A stretch of DNA of 64,000 nt from Euglena gracilis. Lineage: Eukaryota; Euglenida; Euglenophyceae; Euglenales. The position numbers and the translations under genes are program-made. The stretch covers positions 30,820,667-30,884,666 of the forward strand of contig CP154956.1 of assembly GCA_039621445.1 (NCBI GenBank), given 5' to 3'. This document shows positions 54,301-64,000 of this stretch, in pieces. Each line of letters begins with the position of its first letter. The stretch's first letter is position 1. The notes under the pieces are model-generated. The model had not been told where the DNA came from. It did not search any database and worked only from the letters and a program-made list of their open reading frames with translations.

Positions 54301-55968
54301 TCTTGCTTGGATTGCCTTGGAGTGCCCGGGCAGGCAAGCACCCCCCCTGGTCGCTGCCTGCCTGGTCGTGGGCCAAAGAATGCCTAAAAATCCGGAGCCT
54401 TCAGCTCTGCATGGCCTGAAAGAAGAGTTCCTTGGCCGAGTGGCTTTTGATGATGTGCCCCCCCCCAGTGGGTGGTCGGTTCCTGACGAGAGTGACTCCC
54501 CACAGGCACCCCCCCCCCGGGGATGGGGCTGGCGTCGCCTTAAAACTCAGCCTGCACATGCCAGCAAACCTGACCTTGCTGCCCCCCATTTTCTCTCTGC
54601 TATTCCGCAATCGGGATGGCTGACTGAAAAAAAAATCACCAGCAGAGGCAAGAAGAAATAGGTCTTCGTTCATTTTCTTAAAACCTTCATTTTAATTTGA
54701 TGACGCTAACATTCCGTCTCTTGGATGCTGGAAGGTGTCCACCTCACTGCCAGTTTCCATCTTGCTTGTGTCACATCCTCCTGCCAAACCCGGCCCAGCC
54801 GGATGAGAGGTCCAGGACAAGCAATTGGCCCGTTTTTTTTTTGCACACATTCTTCGGTGGGCGGCTGCGTCGGCTCTTCCCTGGTTCTGTCCTCTCAAAC
54901 TGGAACAAGTACTTGTGGACCTTCGTGGTGGTGGCTTTGCACATGGACAGCTGTCCGATTTTTCCAGAAGCAGACCCCTTCCTGCCGCTGCCACCGGCGG
55001 CCATCCACCTCATGATCTCTCGGTTGGTGCACCTTCACGTTTTCACGTTGCTCAAGACCATGGTCACCACAGGCCCCTGCTGTGGTGATGCTTCCTGGAT
55101 GTGCTGGCCACCATCTTCTTGCCCCCCCCCCCTTTGTCCTCCTGGCGACTGGCAACCGACACAGCGTCATGGGGGAAGCCAGGTAGACAAATCTCAGTAT
55201 GGCGGGGATTTGCAGCAATGATTTCACACAGAGCATCAGGCCACCCTGGGAGACCGCAGGAGGGGGTTGCAGCAACCCCTCAGCCAACCATGCCCCCGGT
55301 GCTGTTATCTCGACCAACTTCAGCTTCTTCAGCCTCCAGCCGAAAGCAGACCAGAGAACATGCTGGAAGTACCACAACACCAAGTGTCCACCCTGTAGCT
55401 GCAGCTGCAGCAACAACTCCGGCAACAGAAGGTGACCACTTGACATCTTCACTCTCTATAACATCATCCACATTGAGGCCCCAACCCCTGAGACGACGCC
55501 GCATGCCCAAGAATGCCAAAGGAGATAAGAAGAGGAAGAGATCAGCCCAGGTTAAGAGGTCAAATGAACCCGCACTGTAACTGACAGCTTGTGCTCGTTT
55601 CAATCATTTCAGAAAAGGTGGGAAATTGGTTTCAAAAAATGCACCTGTGCTGATGTGTTGGACGATTCCCCAAATCCACGGAATTTGGGTGTCCTGTATG
55701 TATAACATAACAACCACGTTAGGAGGGTATTCCCTTGTGCTGTGTTGCTCGCAATGTATTCCCAAAACCTTTCCAATTCTCATTTTGATTGGTTCCGGGT
55801 CACTTTGGGTGTGGGTCTTTGACGATCGGAGATGGGGCTAAGCTGCAAATACTCGTCTTTTCAAATTTCCTGCGAGACATGACGACTTATACGCAGATTG
55901 GACAGATCAATTTTTTCCAGAAGTAACTGGCTTGATGAGCGAGGATCAGGAGAAAAAAACAGCACAAG

Positions 55969-56571
55969 GTGTCGGTGCATGCCTATGGGAAAGAGAAAGA
56001 AGCAAAAAAAAAAATGATGGCCAAGATGATGGCCACGCACGCCCTGATGCCAGCCGAATGGGAACCCTATTGGGACCAATCCATCGCCGATGCAGAAGGA
56101 GTCGAGATGCGCAGCAGCGACCAGGACGTGTCCCAGCGAGTGACTGACCTGATGGACCTGGACGTCGCAGTCGGCACGCTGGGCAAATTGTGGATCGCAT
56201 AAGACATCGCCGTGGGGCGTCTGTCCGCGGCGCTGGCGATGCGACAGATTTCCCTCGGTGCCAACATGAAGCCTGCCACCCAGGCCGACCTGGATGCAGC
56301 CTGCAGGCGCACGTGGGCGACGCACCGAAGCGCATGGCTGACCAGTGCGCACAAACGACCAGGTCGATCCTGCATGACGTGGTCAGTGGACGCAGGATGT
56401 TCGTGACAGGGCCTGATGGCTGTGCCCTGTGCACACATGTGCCGGGCGTTCATCGCCCGCACGCTGACTGAGGAGGCGGTGGCGATTTCACAGGTGGGGT
56501 GGGCAGTTGTAAGGACCATGGCAGACATTCAGGCAGAAAAGGTCAGGCAGGTATTCACATTGGTCGTGTAA
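55969..56571 (+). pseudogene. GC-rich 201-codon frame broken by two stops, family unknown
   Basis: A single frame runs from 55969 to a TAA at 56569-56571, interrupted only by TAA at 56200-56202 and TGA at 56404-56406. The three pieces read like protein (ALMPAEWEPYWDQSIADAEG, LDLDVAVGTLGKLW is not claimed exactly; AALAMRQISLGANMKPATQA, FIARTLTEEAVAISQ). The segment is clearly richer in GC than its surroundings. It may be a decayed gene or a transposon-borne frame. I do not recognise a domain. A frameshift near 56330-56440 is also possible. Confidence 0.4.
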
Positions 56572-59420
56572 ACCAAGAAAGAGTTGATGTTTGCAGTGGA
56601 AAATTGCAACAGATTAGCAAAACCAAAAGCAAATTGTCGTGGCGTGGACGTCGTAAATGATGAAGAGGTGAAGACGCATTTATGCAAAGTTGCATGGTGA
56701 AGATTGACAAAAATAATGGAATTGAATTTTTTTGGTCCACAGCACCGTGACAACAGGACGATCGTGGTGGGGCGGTTGCCCTTGGCACCCTTGAAGGAGA
56801 TGACAAAGAACCTCGCTGGAAGGCCCAAAGAATTGGTTTGACAAGCCCACCCACCGTCAGCCAAATCAACCAAGCGTATGTTGCTTGCCCTTTGCCTGTA
56901 TCTCCAATCATTCAGTGGGATCTGTGCGATTCAATTGCTTCCTTGCAATGAAACCAGATTAGGAACAGACGACAAGCAGACGACAAGGTCACCAAATATG
57001 AGGCACGGTGTGTAGCCTGGGGGCCGCTCTCACACCAAAAAGGGGCCTCCGGTTCTAACATTACGCCCCTGCCGTCCTGCCCAGCCGTGGGTGGAGACTT
57101 TCAATTTTATTTTCAGAGGTGTTTGGCCATTTTTTCCCCTTCCAGCTGTGGCATTCTCGACCGCGTCGCCCAGGCGTCGGATTTTGCCCCAGGCATCAGC
57201 AAAATTTATTCACTTCCTCAAAAAAAAAAAAGAACTTTTTTTGTCGACAAAATCCACTGCCCACTTGCACAGTTTTTTTCCCCTCCAAAATCATGAGAAA
57301 ATACTCATTTCCCCTCCCCTCAAACCAAGGAACAAAATTTCCGTGCAGGAAAACAAGCATCACCTACAGAAGCTTCGGTGAGAAAATAAGAGAAAACATT
57401 TTACACATACCACTGCAAGTGGATTGTTGCCAAACAACGTGTCATTGGGATTCCCAAAACAACAGCAATTTGACCTGGGAAATGTGACATTTTTTTCTGC
57501 AAGACCACTTAAAAAAAAAAGCAAAAACCCACCACCACCACCACCACCACCACCAACTGCAGCGAGCAGCTTAGGAGTTGTGCTTCAACGCAGTGTCAAA
57601 TCCTTTCAAAAAACCACTGCAAACTGGAGTTTGAGGTTTGGAACGCAACCTTTGAATATTTTGAAATTCAAAACATCCTTTGAGATTGCGGGCTATTCAT
57701 TCCAAAACGTTTTCCATCGATGGGGATTCACAGGTTTGTGGACTTGGATTTCGAAGGTGGCAAAAAAAAGCTTGAAAGGGCACAGCAGTATTCAACAGAT
57801 ATAAAATTATTCATTTGACTTCCTCTTTGTTCATTTCCTCAGTCTCACTATCACCAAGATTTTGCAAGCTTCCAAGGAAGCAATGCTGCAGAGGCAGGAT
57901 GAGCAAAAATGAGCAAGCGAACCTGGCAACTTAAAGCTTCCAGTGAAGACGCGAGGAAGCTGAGTGCAGAAAGCCCGCCGGCTGGAAGGCTTTCAAAAGT
58001 GGGGTGGGGGCAAGGAACCAGACCCAAAAGCAACTTTAATGTCCCTCCTTTCTCATTGTCAAAAACACCGATTAAATCTGTAAGTCTGGGGTTCTCACCC
58101 AGGATCCTTTAGCAGACTCCCAAACAAGGGCTAAAAGATCCATCAAACTGGACATGATCCAAAAGGTTTTGCATTTCTTCAGAAAAACATTAAAGTGAGA
58201 GGTGGATATGTTGTGTAACCTCATTAACAAAAAATTTCCTTGGTGCAATACAATGTGATAATACCAACTGGATTGTCATTCATTGTTGCACATTTGTAGG
58301 AGTTTTTCATATTTGGTGATGCAAGGGGAGTTGTGGTGGAGTTTATATGCACAGAACTAGCTGTGCTATTACTCACTGAGGTCGGAACACCAACGAGGCT
58401 GCTATGGAGCTGGCTTGGTAGTTCGGAGGGGTGAACGGACATTCCCACAACTGTGATAAATATGTGACATTGCAGTTCATGCAATATTCCCACCTAATTC
58501 AGATATGAAAACTATCACCTCACTTCACCCACATCAGATTCCTCACCCCACTCTACAGTTTCAAGCCCTCCCATTTTAGTGGTTTGGCATTCTGCGCCCC
58601 TCCAGGACAATCGAATGAGTGCATTGTGCACTTGTCAATTACCAATGGGGATGTTCTCCATTGTAGGAGGGCTGATATTGGGGTACAAACTGAGATATTT
58701 CGCCCTACGACACAGAGGGGGATGGGGAGAATGGGGTATGAAATGAGGTTCGCGTGCTGCAGCACAGTTGTGGGACCATGGCTGAAAAGAGGCGTAGCGA
58801 TGTGCCACGATGCCACAGGGGGTGGTGCAGGGAGTTGGGGTGGGATACTTTGTTGATTACTCATTGTTGATAACCGTTGCCATATGCTCCATCCGTTGTG
58901 CTTTCCCACCGGTATTCCTTGCGCCCATTCTTTCTTGGACTGTTTTCAACATAATCACCAGCTTGCTGCAAAGCTCTATCACACGAAGATCCTTACTATT
59001 TACTTTAGCCGCCCAACACATCATAATCTCATCAGTGCAATGTGTACGAAGTTGATTCCCCAGGAAGACTAGATGGAAAATAATTAAATGCGAGAAAAAT
59101 AAAAGCAAAAAGTAGAAAGCAAGGTGCCCAATATCTGGTATTTGCCTGATTTTGTGGGTGAATTCTATTCAAAAAAAAGTTCCTTTGCACCCATTGGGTT
59201 TTAAAGTTGATACTGGTTGACCTTCAATGGTGTGCCCATAAGCTGCGAGGGGCCGAGGTATGTTTTGCCGACAGCCGGAAATGCATTTCTTGCGCATGAT
59301 TCAGCATGCACCCTTACATGCCGGAATCAAAACAAATGTCTGGCAATGAAATCGCGATGTCTTTCTATGTTTCATTGAGGCGACCATATGTGCTGCCTCC
59401 CCTTGAATCGATTTGGTTAG

Positions 59421-60011
59421 ATGTGTTTGCACAGAACCTCAGGCTGGAAATTCCAACAAGATGGTGCACCAGCCCACCGAGCAAGAATCACAACATCCTG
59501 GCTTCGGTACAATGCTGTGAAGATGCTGGATGACGGGTCCTGCACAGGCTTCTGCTTGGAGATAGTGGATCTCATCAGTTTGCCAGGTGTAGGCATGCGT
59601 GGGGAGGTCTCCGCTGTCCACTGTGAATGATGCATTTTCCAAGCTCTCATCGAAAACCGTTCCCCTTGTGAAGTGTGAGGCACAGGCTTGGCAAATAGGG
59701 GGAAATGATGGGCTGGGGCGGATGTAGCTCTCTTAGACAAGAGGTGGATTGAACACCCTGCCCCCCTGCCCCTATGCAAGGCGAAGAAACAAGGCCTGTT
59801 TGCGGCCACAATGAGCCCGGACTTCAACCCGATCAAGCGCCTGTGGGTGCTTGTGCTCGCGAATCTCGAAAGATGTGTTTCCCCTAACCGAAACAAACTT
59901 TGGGCAGCTCTGCAGCGTGCTTTTGCTGACATTTCTCCTAAACAAATTCGAGTTTTACACGTGTCGATGCCCAGCCGCCTTTACTCCAAACAAATGTTAA
60001 TCCCCCGGAGA
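59421..60011 (+). pseudogene. Broken Tc1/mariner transposase
   Basis: The frame at 59421 reads KFQQDGAPAHRARITTSWL, the second catalytic Asp block of Tc1/mariner transposases. The same frame resumes at 59811 with MSPDFNPIKRLW, the SPDxNPIExxW block, followed by the usual NKxLWxALQ and the SMPxRL tail. Asp and the final block are about 125 residues apart instead of the typical 34, with stops between. The catalytic Glu of NPIE is Lys here. The copy is inactive. Confidence 0.85.
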
Positions 60012-61069
60012 CCATCTGCGAGTTGCAAAGGTCTTTCAAATTATTGCAATACCAGGAGGCTTCAGTGTGCGGCATGTGTAAGGTGTACCCAGTGCCATCC
60101 GACGGATGGCCTAGGGTCGTGGGGGGCCTGTCAAAACGGGTGGTACGACCATGAGCGTCGAGCACAGCAGCAAGGACATAAGAGGCTCTCAAACAAAACC
60201 CAGCATCAATTTCCAGAGTGGCCTTCTTTTTCACAGATAAATCAATGGAACGATGCCACTTCTTTTGCTCCAGCACTCACTGGACCATCCAGCAGGCGCT
60301 GCTACCACTGTTAAAGCAGCACCTTTGGATCCATCACCTCTTGACTCCTCAAATGCCAGTGATTCAGTATCTTTGGCATTCGGAACGACCAAAATGGATT
60401 CACCAAGGGATTCTCCACTGAGGTATTCCTACACTGGTGGCAACAAGGTAATGAGGGACGAAACCCAAAAGACTCCCCAAATTCTGAGGGTTTTGAAATC
60501 CTGCCCATTAAGCTGGGCAGAGTTATATTGGTTATGCATATATAAGAATGCATATACATATCCATGTATGTCCATACAGCAGGGAAATTAAATAGTGGAC
60601 AGTAAGATAGCTAGGCCCCAAAGGTCCATCTGCAAGAAATACGGTGTACGACTGACAAATTCAATCATGAGTGGTTGAACAAGCGGAAAGCAATCTTCAA
60701 AATGTGACGTTGCAAATATGCACGAGAGTCCACTTTCCTTCACTGGGTACAAATCCAACATGATGCCTTTGACAGTTGAGGGCCTTGGAAACGTTGTTGG
60801 CATGCAAAATGATTCAATCAAAATAAACATCGACATTTGAAGCTGCAGCCCAGTCTACTTTTCAAGGGCGGTGGATGCTTCGAAAGCGGAAAAGTGGAAT
60901 ACGAAGAAGGGGGGTGGGTGATTGAGCCGTTCAATGAAACTGCAACCTTGCGGTGTGCATGTTTTCCGGACACACACCGTGCTTTTCACCATTTCACTAG
61001 CTTCATTCATTCATCCAGTCATTCATTTTTGCCAGCTGTCATCAGACTTTGATTAATATCGAAACCCAT

Positions 61070-61372
61070 TTAACAATACTGTGCAATGCACTCTGCACTG
61101 TTGAGCATAATGCTGGCTGTCATAAACCAGCAGGCTCGTCCCTTGGCGTCGGTGATCAGTTGAACATTATGCCTCAGAGCAACAATCCCCCCAATGATGG
61201 CTTTAGTATGGAACGCCAATGATGGCTTTAGCCGTGATCCCATGTAGAATGATCCTGGCCTTACTGTGCCTCGACCGTCACTTTTTTTTGTGTACTTCAA
61301 GCGTTTGTATACTGAAGAGATTGATAAGACTGAAAAGTTGAGTGTTTCGTAATTTGGGTCATCATGACCCAT
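61070..61372 (-). pseudogene. Possible PIF/Harbinger-type transposase fragment
   Basis: A 100-codon leftward frame contains ALRHNVQLITDAKGRACWFM, resembling the NVQ-x-x-x-D-x-x-GR block around the second Asp of Harbinger-type (DDE_Tnp_4) transposases. No other catalytic block is found nearby. Weak call. Confidence 0.3.
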
Positions 61373-61813
61373 TGCGTGGCAGCTGTGTGGAAACTAGCTT
61401 CTGACCACTTACTTGATGGGCACCTGTTCTATATTTGGCATGGAGATGGCTCTACCCTGAAAATCCCTGTCCTCCCATGTTATAAATGTGATCATCTGAC
61501 GGCCACCCCAGTCATTTGAGCGGTATTGACACTTTATGGGCGCTCTGAGATCCAAAAAAATGGCCAGAGAGGACGTTATTCCTGTTGCTTCTAGGACTTC
61601 TAGAATTCTAGAAACTATTCTGACCGCTGTTGTGAAGAAGTTCAAGCAATCCACCCTTCCCTTCGGGAAGAAGTGAGGGATTGGTTGCAAATTTCCTTGG
61701 TTTTTTTCTTGGAGGAATTTGTGTTTGGGGGGGGGGGGTGAATTTGATCACCAAATCAAAATCAAAATCAAAGGGTTCATATTTTGGGGACGTTTACATC
61801 ACATCCATGTATG

Positions 61814-61930
61814 CACAATGTAATTTATGGATATGGATATGGATATGGATATGGATATGGATATGGATTTGGACATGGATATGGATATGGATATGGATAT
61901 GGATATGGATATGGATATGGATACGCATAT
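61814..61930. repeat. (GGATAT)n hexanucleotide repeat
   Basis: About 18 copies of GGATAT, slightly degenerate at both ends, immediately precede the telomere-like tract. Confidence 0.96.
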
Positions 61931-61948
61931 GGACACGTATATGTACGC

Positions 61949-62017
61949 GGGTCAGGGTCAGGGTCAGGGTCAGGGTTAGGGTTAGGGTTAGGGTTAGGGT
62001 TAGGGTTAGGGTTAGGG
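61949..62017 (+). repeat. Interstitial telomere-type tract (TCAGGG)4(TTAGGG)7
   Basis: Four TCAGGG units are followed by seven perfect TTAGGG units, with the G-rich strand running rightward. At a true right-hand chromosome end the G-rich strand also runs toward the end, but here non-telomeric sequence continues for 2 kb. Confidence 0.95.
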
Positions 62018-62339
62018 TCGCTGAGCTCTTATCTCTTTAGAGTAAGAGCGAAGCTTACCACCAGGGAAAAGTGGGGGTCGGACCCGCCCCCCCCCTCCCC
62101 CGGCCCCCCCGCCCCCCTCTGGGTAGACCGTGAAAACCGCGGATTATCACCATGACCCCGGCCCGGTTCCCGGAATTTTTTTCTCCAGATGCGAGCGACT
62201 GGATTTCTAGTTTCCGAATCACCTGGGTTTGACCCCCAACTCCCCGCCAGGCCCGAGTTATTCACGCGCGAAGGGGTCCAAACTCGGTAGGATTTACCCG
62301 CCCCCCCCCTGGATAAGCCCCCCCCCCCTTTGGACTCTG

Positions 62340-62760
62340 CCATTTCGGCCAAAAAATGTCAATTTTCAAAATATCTCCAAAATGAAGCCAAACCAAAGGA
62401 AATGTCCGGAGACCTAATTTGAAGCCCTTGGAACGCCCCATCCACCGGTATTTTGATTTCCCCGCAACTCCCCGCCTGGCCCGAGATACGGCCGTTTTCG
62501 GCGCAGATGGCCGTTTTGTATATTTTTCCCTCTGTTCGACTTAGCCGCGGGGTGGGGGGTCAAAAAATCGATGTTTTCAAAATTTCTGGAAAATGATGCA
62601 AAGTCAAAGGAAATGTCCGGAGACCTAAATTGAAGCCCTTGGAACGCTCTGTCTACTGGGATATTGGTTTCCCCGCAACTCCCCGCCCAGCCCGAGATAC
62701 GGGCATTTTTTGGCCAATTTGGGCCATTTCAGGCCATTTTGTACACTTTTCCCTCTGTTC
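62340..62760. repeat. Tandem duplication of a 211-bp repeat also found in element A
   Basis: The block beginning near AATGTCCGGAGACCTAA occurs at 62401 and again at 62612. Both copies continue through GAAGCCCTTGGAACGC, CCCCGCAACTCCCCGCC and CCCTCTGTTCGACTTAGCCG. A third, diverged copy is at 28915-29010 inside hAT-like element A. Confidence 0.85.
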
Positions 62761-62774
62761 GACTTAGCCGTTTT

Positions 62775-63058
62775 CGGCCAAAAAAGTCGAAAAAAATCGA
62801 AAAAAAAATTTTTGCCCGAAAGGATGTTTTTTGGCCTCCCGGACCCAGAAAAACTGTTTTCGAGCTGAAAACGAGCGTTTTTCGACCCGCCGGCGCCCCG
62901 TTTTGGGCCGCCGACCCATTGACTGTGGGTCAAAAACGGGTCAAAAAAGTCGAAAAAAATCGAAAAAAATTTTTTTGCCCAAAACCATGTTTTTTGGTTT
63001 CCTGGACCTGGAAAAAGTGTTTTCGAGCCGAAAATGGGCGTTTTTCGACCCCCCAGCC
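62775..63058. repeat. Tandem duplication with about 163-bp period
   Basis: CAAAAAAGTCGAAAAAAATCG at 62779 recurs at 62942. Both copies continue through TTTTTGCCC, ATGTTTTTTGG and GTTTTCGAGC to GCGTTTTTCGACCC. Non-coding. Confidence 0.85.
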
Positions 63059-64000
63059 CATCATGGCCCTCATGGCCAATGATTGCCATGATGACCAATG
63101 ATGGGCATCATTACCCCGGATGACCATCATGACCAATGATGTCCATCATGACCCATGACGGCCATAATGACCAATGATGGCCATCATGACCAATGATGGC
63201 CATCGTGACCAATGATGACCATCATGAGCCCTGATGGCCATCATGACCCCGGATGGCCATGATGACCAATGATGGCCATCATGACCAATGATGGCCATCA
63301 TGACCAAAGATGGCCATGATGACCAATGATGGCCATGATGACCAATGATGGCCATGATGACCAATGATGGCCATCATGACCAATGATGGCCATGATTGCC
63401 CATGATGGCCATGATGACCAATGATGGCCATCATGACCAATGATGGCCATGATGACCAATGATGGCCATCATGACCAATGATGGCCAATGATGGCCATCA
63501 TGACCAATGATGGCCATCATGACCAATGATGGCCATGATGACCAATGATGGCCATCATGACCAATGATGGCCATGATGACCAATGATGGCCATCATGACC
63601 AATGATGGCCATCATGACCAATGATGGCCATGATGACCAATGATGGCCATCATGACCAATGATGGCCATGATGACCAATGATGGCCATCATGACCAATGA
63701 TGGCCATCATGACCAATGATGGCCATCATGACCCCGGATGACCATCATGACCAATGATTGCCATCATGACCCCGGATGGCCATCATGACCAATGATGGCC
63801 AATGACGAATGATGACCAATGATGGCCATCATGACCAATGATGGCCATCATAACCAATGATGGCCATGATGACCAATGATGGCCATGATGACCAATGATG
63901 GCCATCATGACCAATGATGGCCATCATGACCCCGGATGGCCATGATGACCAATGATGGCCATCATGACCAATGATCATGACCCCGGATGAGCATCATGAC
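63058..64000. repeat. 19-bp palindrome-rich satellite
   Basis: About 49 copies of GACCAATGATGGCCAT(C/G)AT, with occasional GACCCCGGATG variant units, run to the window edge. Each unit contains the palindrome ATGATGGCCATCAT or its one-base variant, so neighbouring units can pair with each other. The unit length is not a multiple of three, so the long frames here are chance. Confidence 0.95.

Larger units (their letters stand above)
48661..61670. other. Transposon-relic region without a confident host gene
   Basis: About 13 kb, mostly less GC-rich than the gene region. Apart from the relics listed separately I see only short frames with no recognisable domain. Among them are an 82-codon leftward frame at 53020-52775 and a Lys/Arg-tailed, Ala/Thr/Ser-rich rightward frame at 55101-55580, which could be a transposon or a diverged host piece. 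A (CCA)n repeat lies at 57528-57555. Confidence 0.55.

Noticed and set aside
61598-61613. Heat-shock-element-like palindrome TTCTAGAATTCTAGAA
   Set aside because: It is a perfect 16-bp palindrome, but the TTC/GAA units do not keep the five-base spacing of heat-shock elements and no gene start is nearby.
61949-62017. True chromosome end
   Set aside because: Only 11 units, with 2 kb of other sequence beyond; treated as an interstitial or subtelomeric tract.
63058-64000. CRISPR-like array
   Set aside because: The units are contiguous 19-mers with no spacers, in a eukaryotic context, so this is a satellite.

Overview
The window is nuclear DNA of a photosynthetic, flagellated eukaryote. The evidence is spliced genes with short GC-rich exons, a flagellar dynein-regulatory-complex gene, a plastid-type tocopherol/plastoquinone methyltransferase, TTAGGG-type telomere repeats, very large microsatellites and relics of eukaryotic DNA transposons. 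The methyltransferase is of the cyanobacterial Sll0418 type, which I take as a hint of a non-green alga (glaucophyte, haptophyte, stramenopile or similar); the species cannot be fixed from this sequence. Most long open frames here are chance or low-complexity frames. The gene models below were built by joining exons whose reading phases close exactly.

All five gene models read leftward (- strand). In transcription order from the right they are: a probable five-bladed beta-propeller, glycosidase-like protein (48.66-44.19 kb); the MPBQ/MSBQ-type methyltransferase (38.07-22.82 kb, 12 recognised exons, first exon missing); DRC4/GAS8 of the axonemal nexin-dynein regulatory complex (21.77-16.73 kb); a CCCH-finger plus RRM RNA-binding protein (about 10.13-8.35 kb, N-terminus not placed); and an acidic-start coiled-coil protein of unknown family (4.79 kb to beyond the left edge, 10 exons). 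Besides GT-AG introns there are at least six phase-consistent GC-AG introns.

The introns and spacers are packed with repeats. These include three hAT-like non-autonomous elements with 8-bp target duplications, all in introns of the methyltransferase; a 105-bp Tc1/mariner-type MITE; a 1.9-kb (TG)n/(GGGTGT)n array ending close to a splice acceptor; ATAC, GA/CA, CACTGA and GATATCT arrays; and long G or C runs, the longest about 34 C.

From 48.7 to 62 kb I find no confident host gene. This stretch is less GC-rich and holds transposase relics (pogo/Tigger-like, Tc1/mariner, possibly PIF/Harbinger) and one GC-rich open frame broken by two stops. The right end carries a (GGATAT)n block, an interstitial telomere tract, two local duplications and about 0.9 kb of a 19-bp palindrome-rich satellite, a subtelomere-like arrangement.
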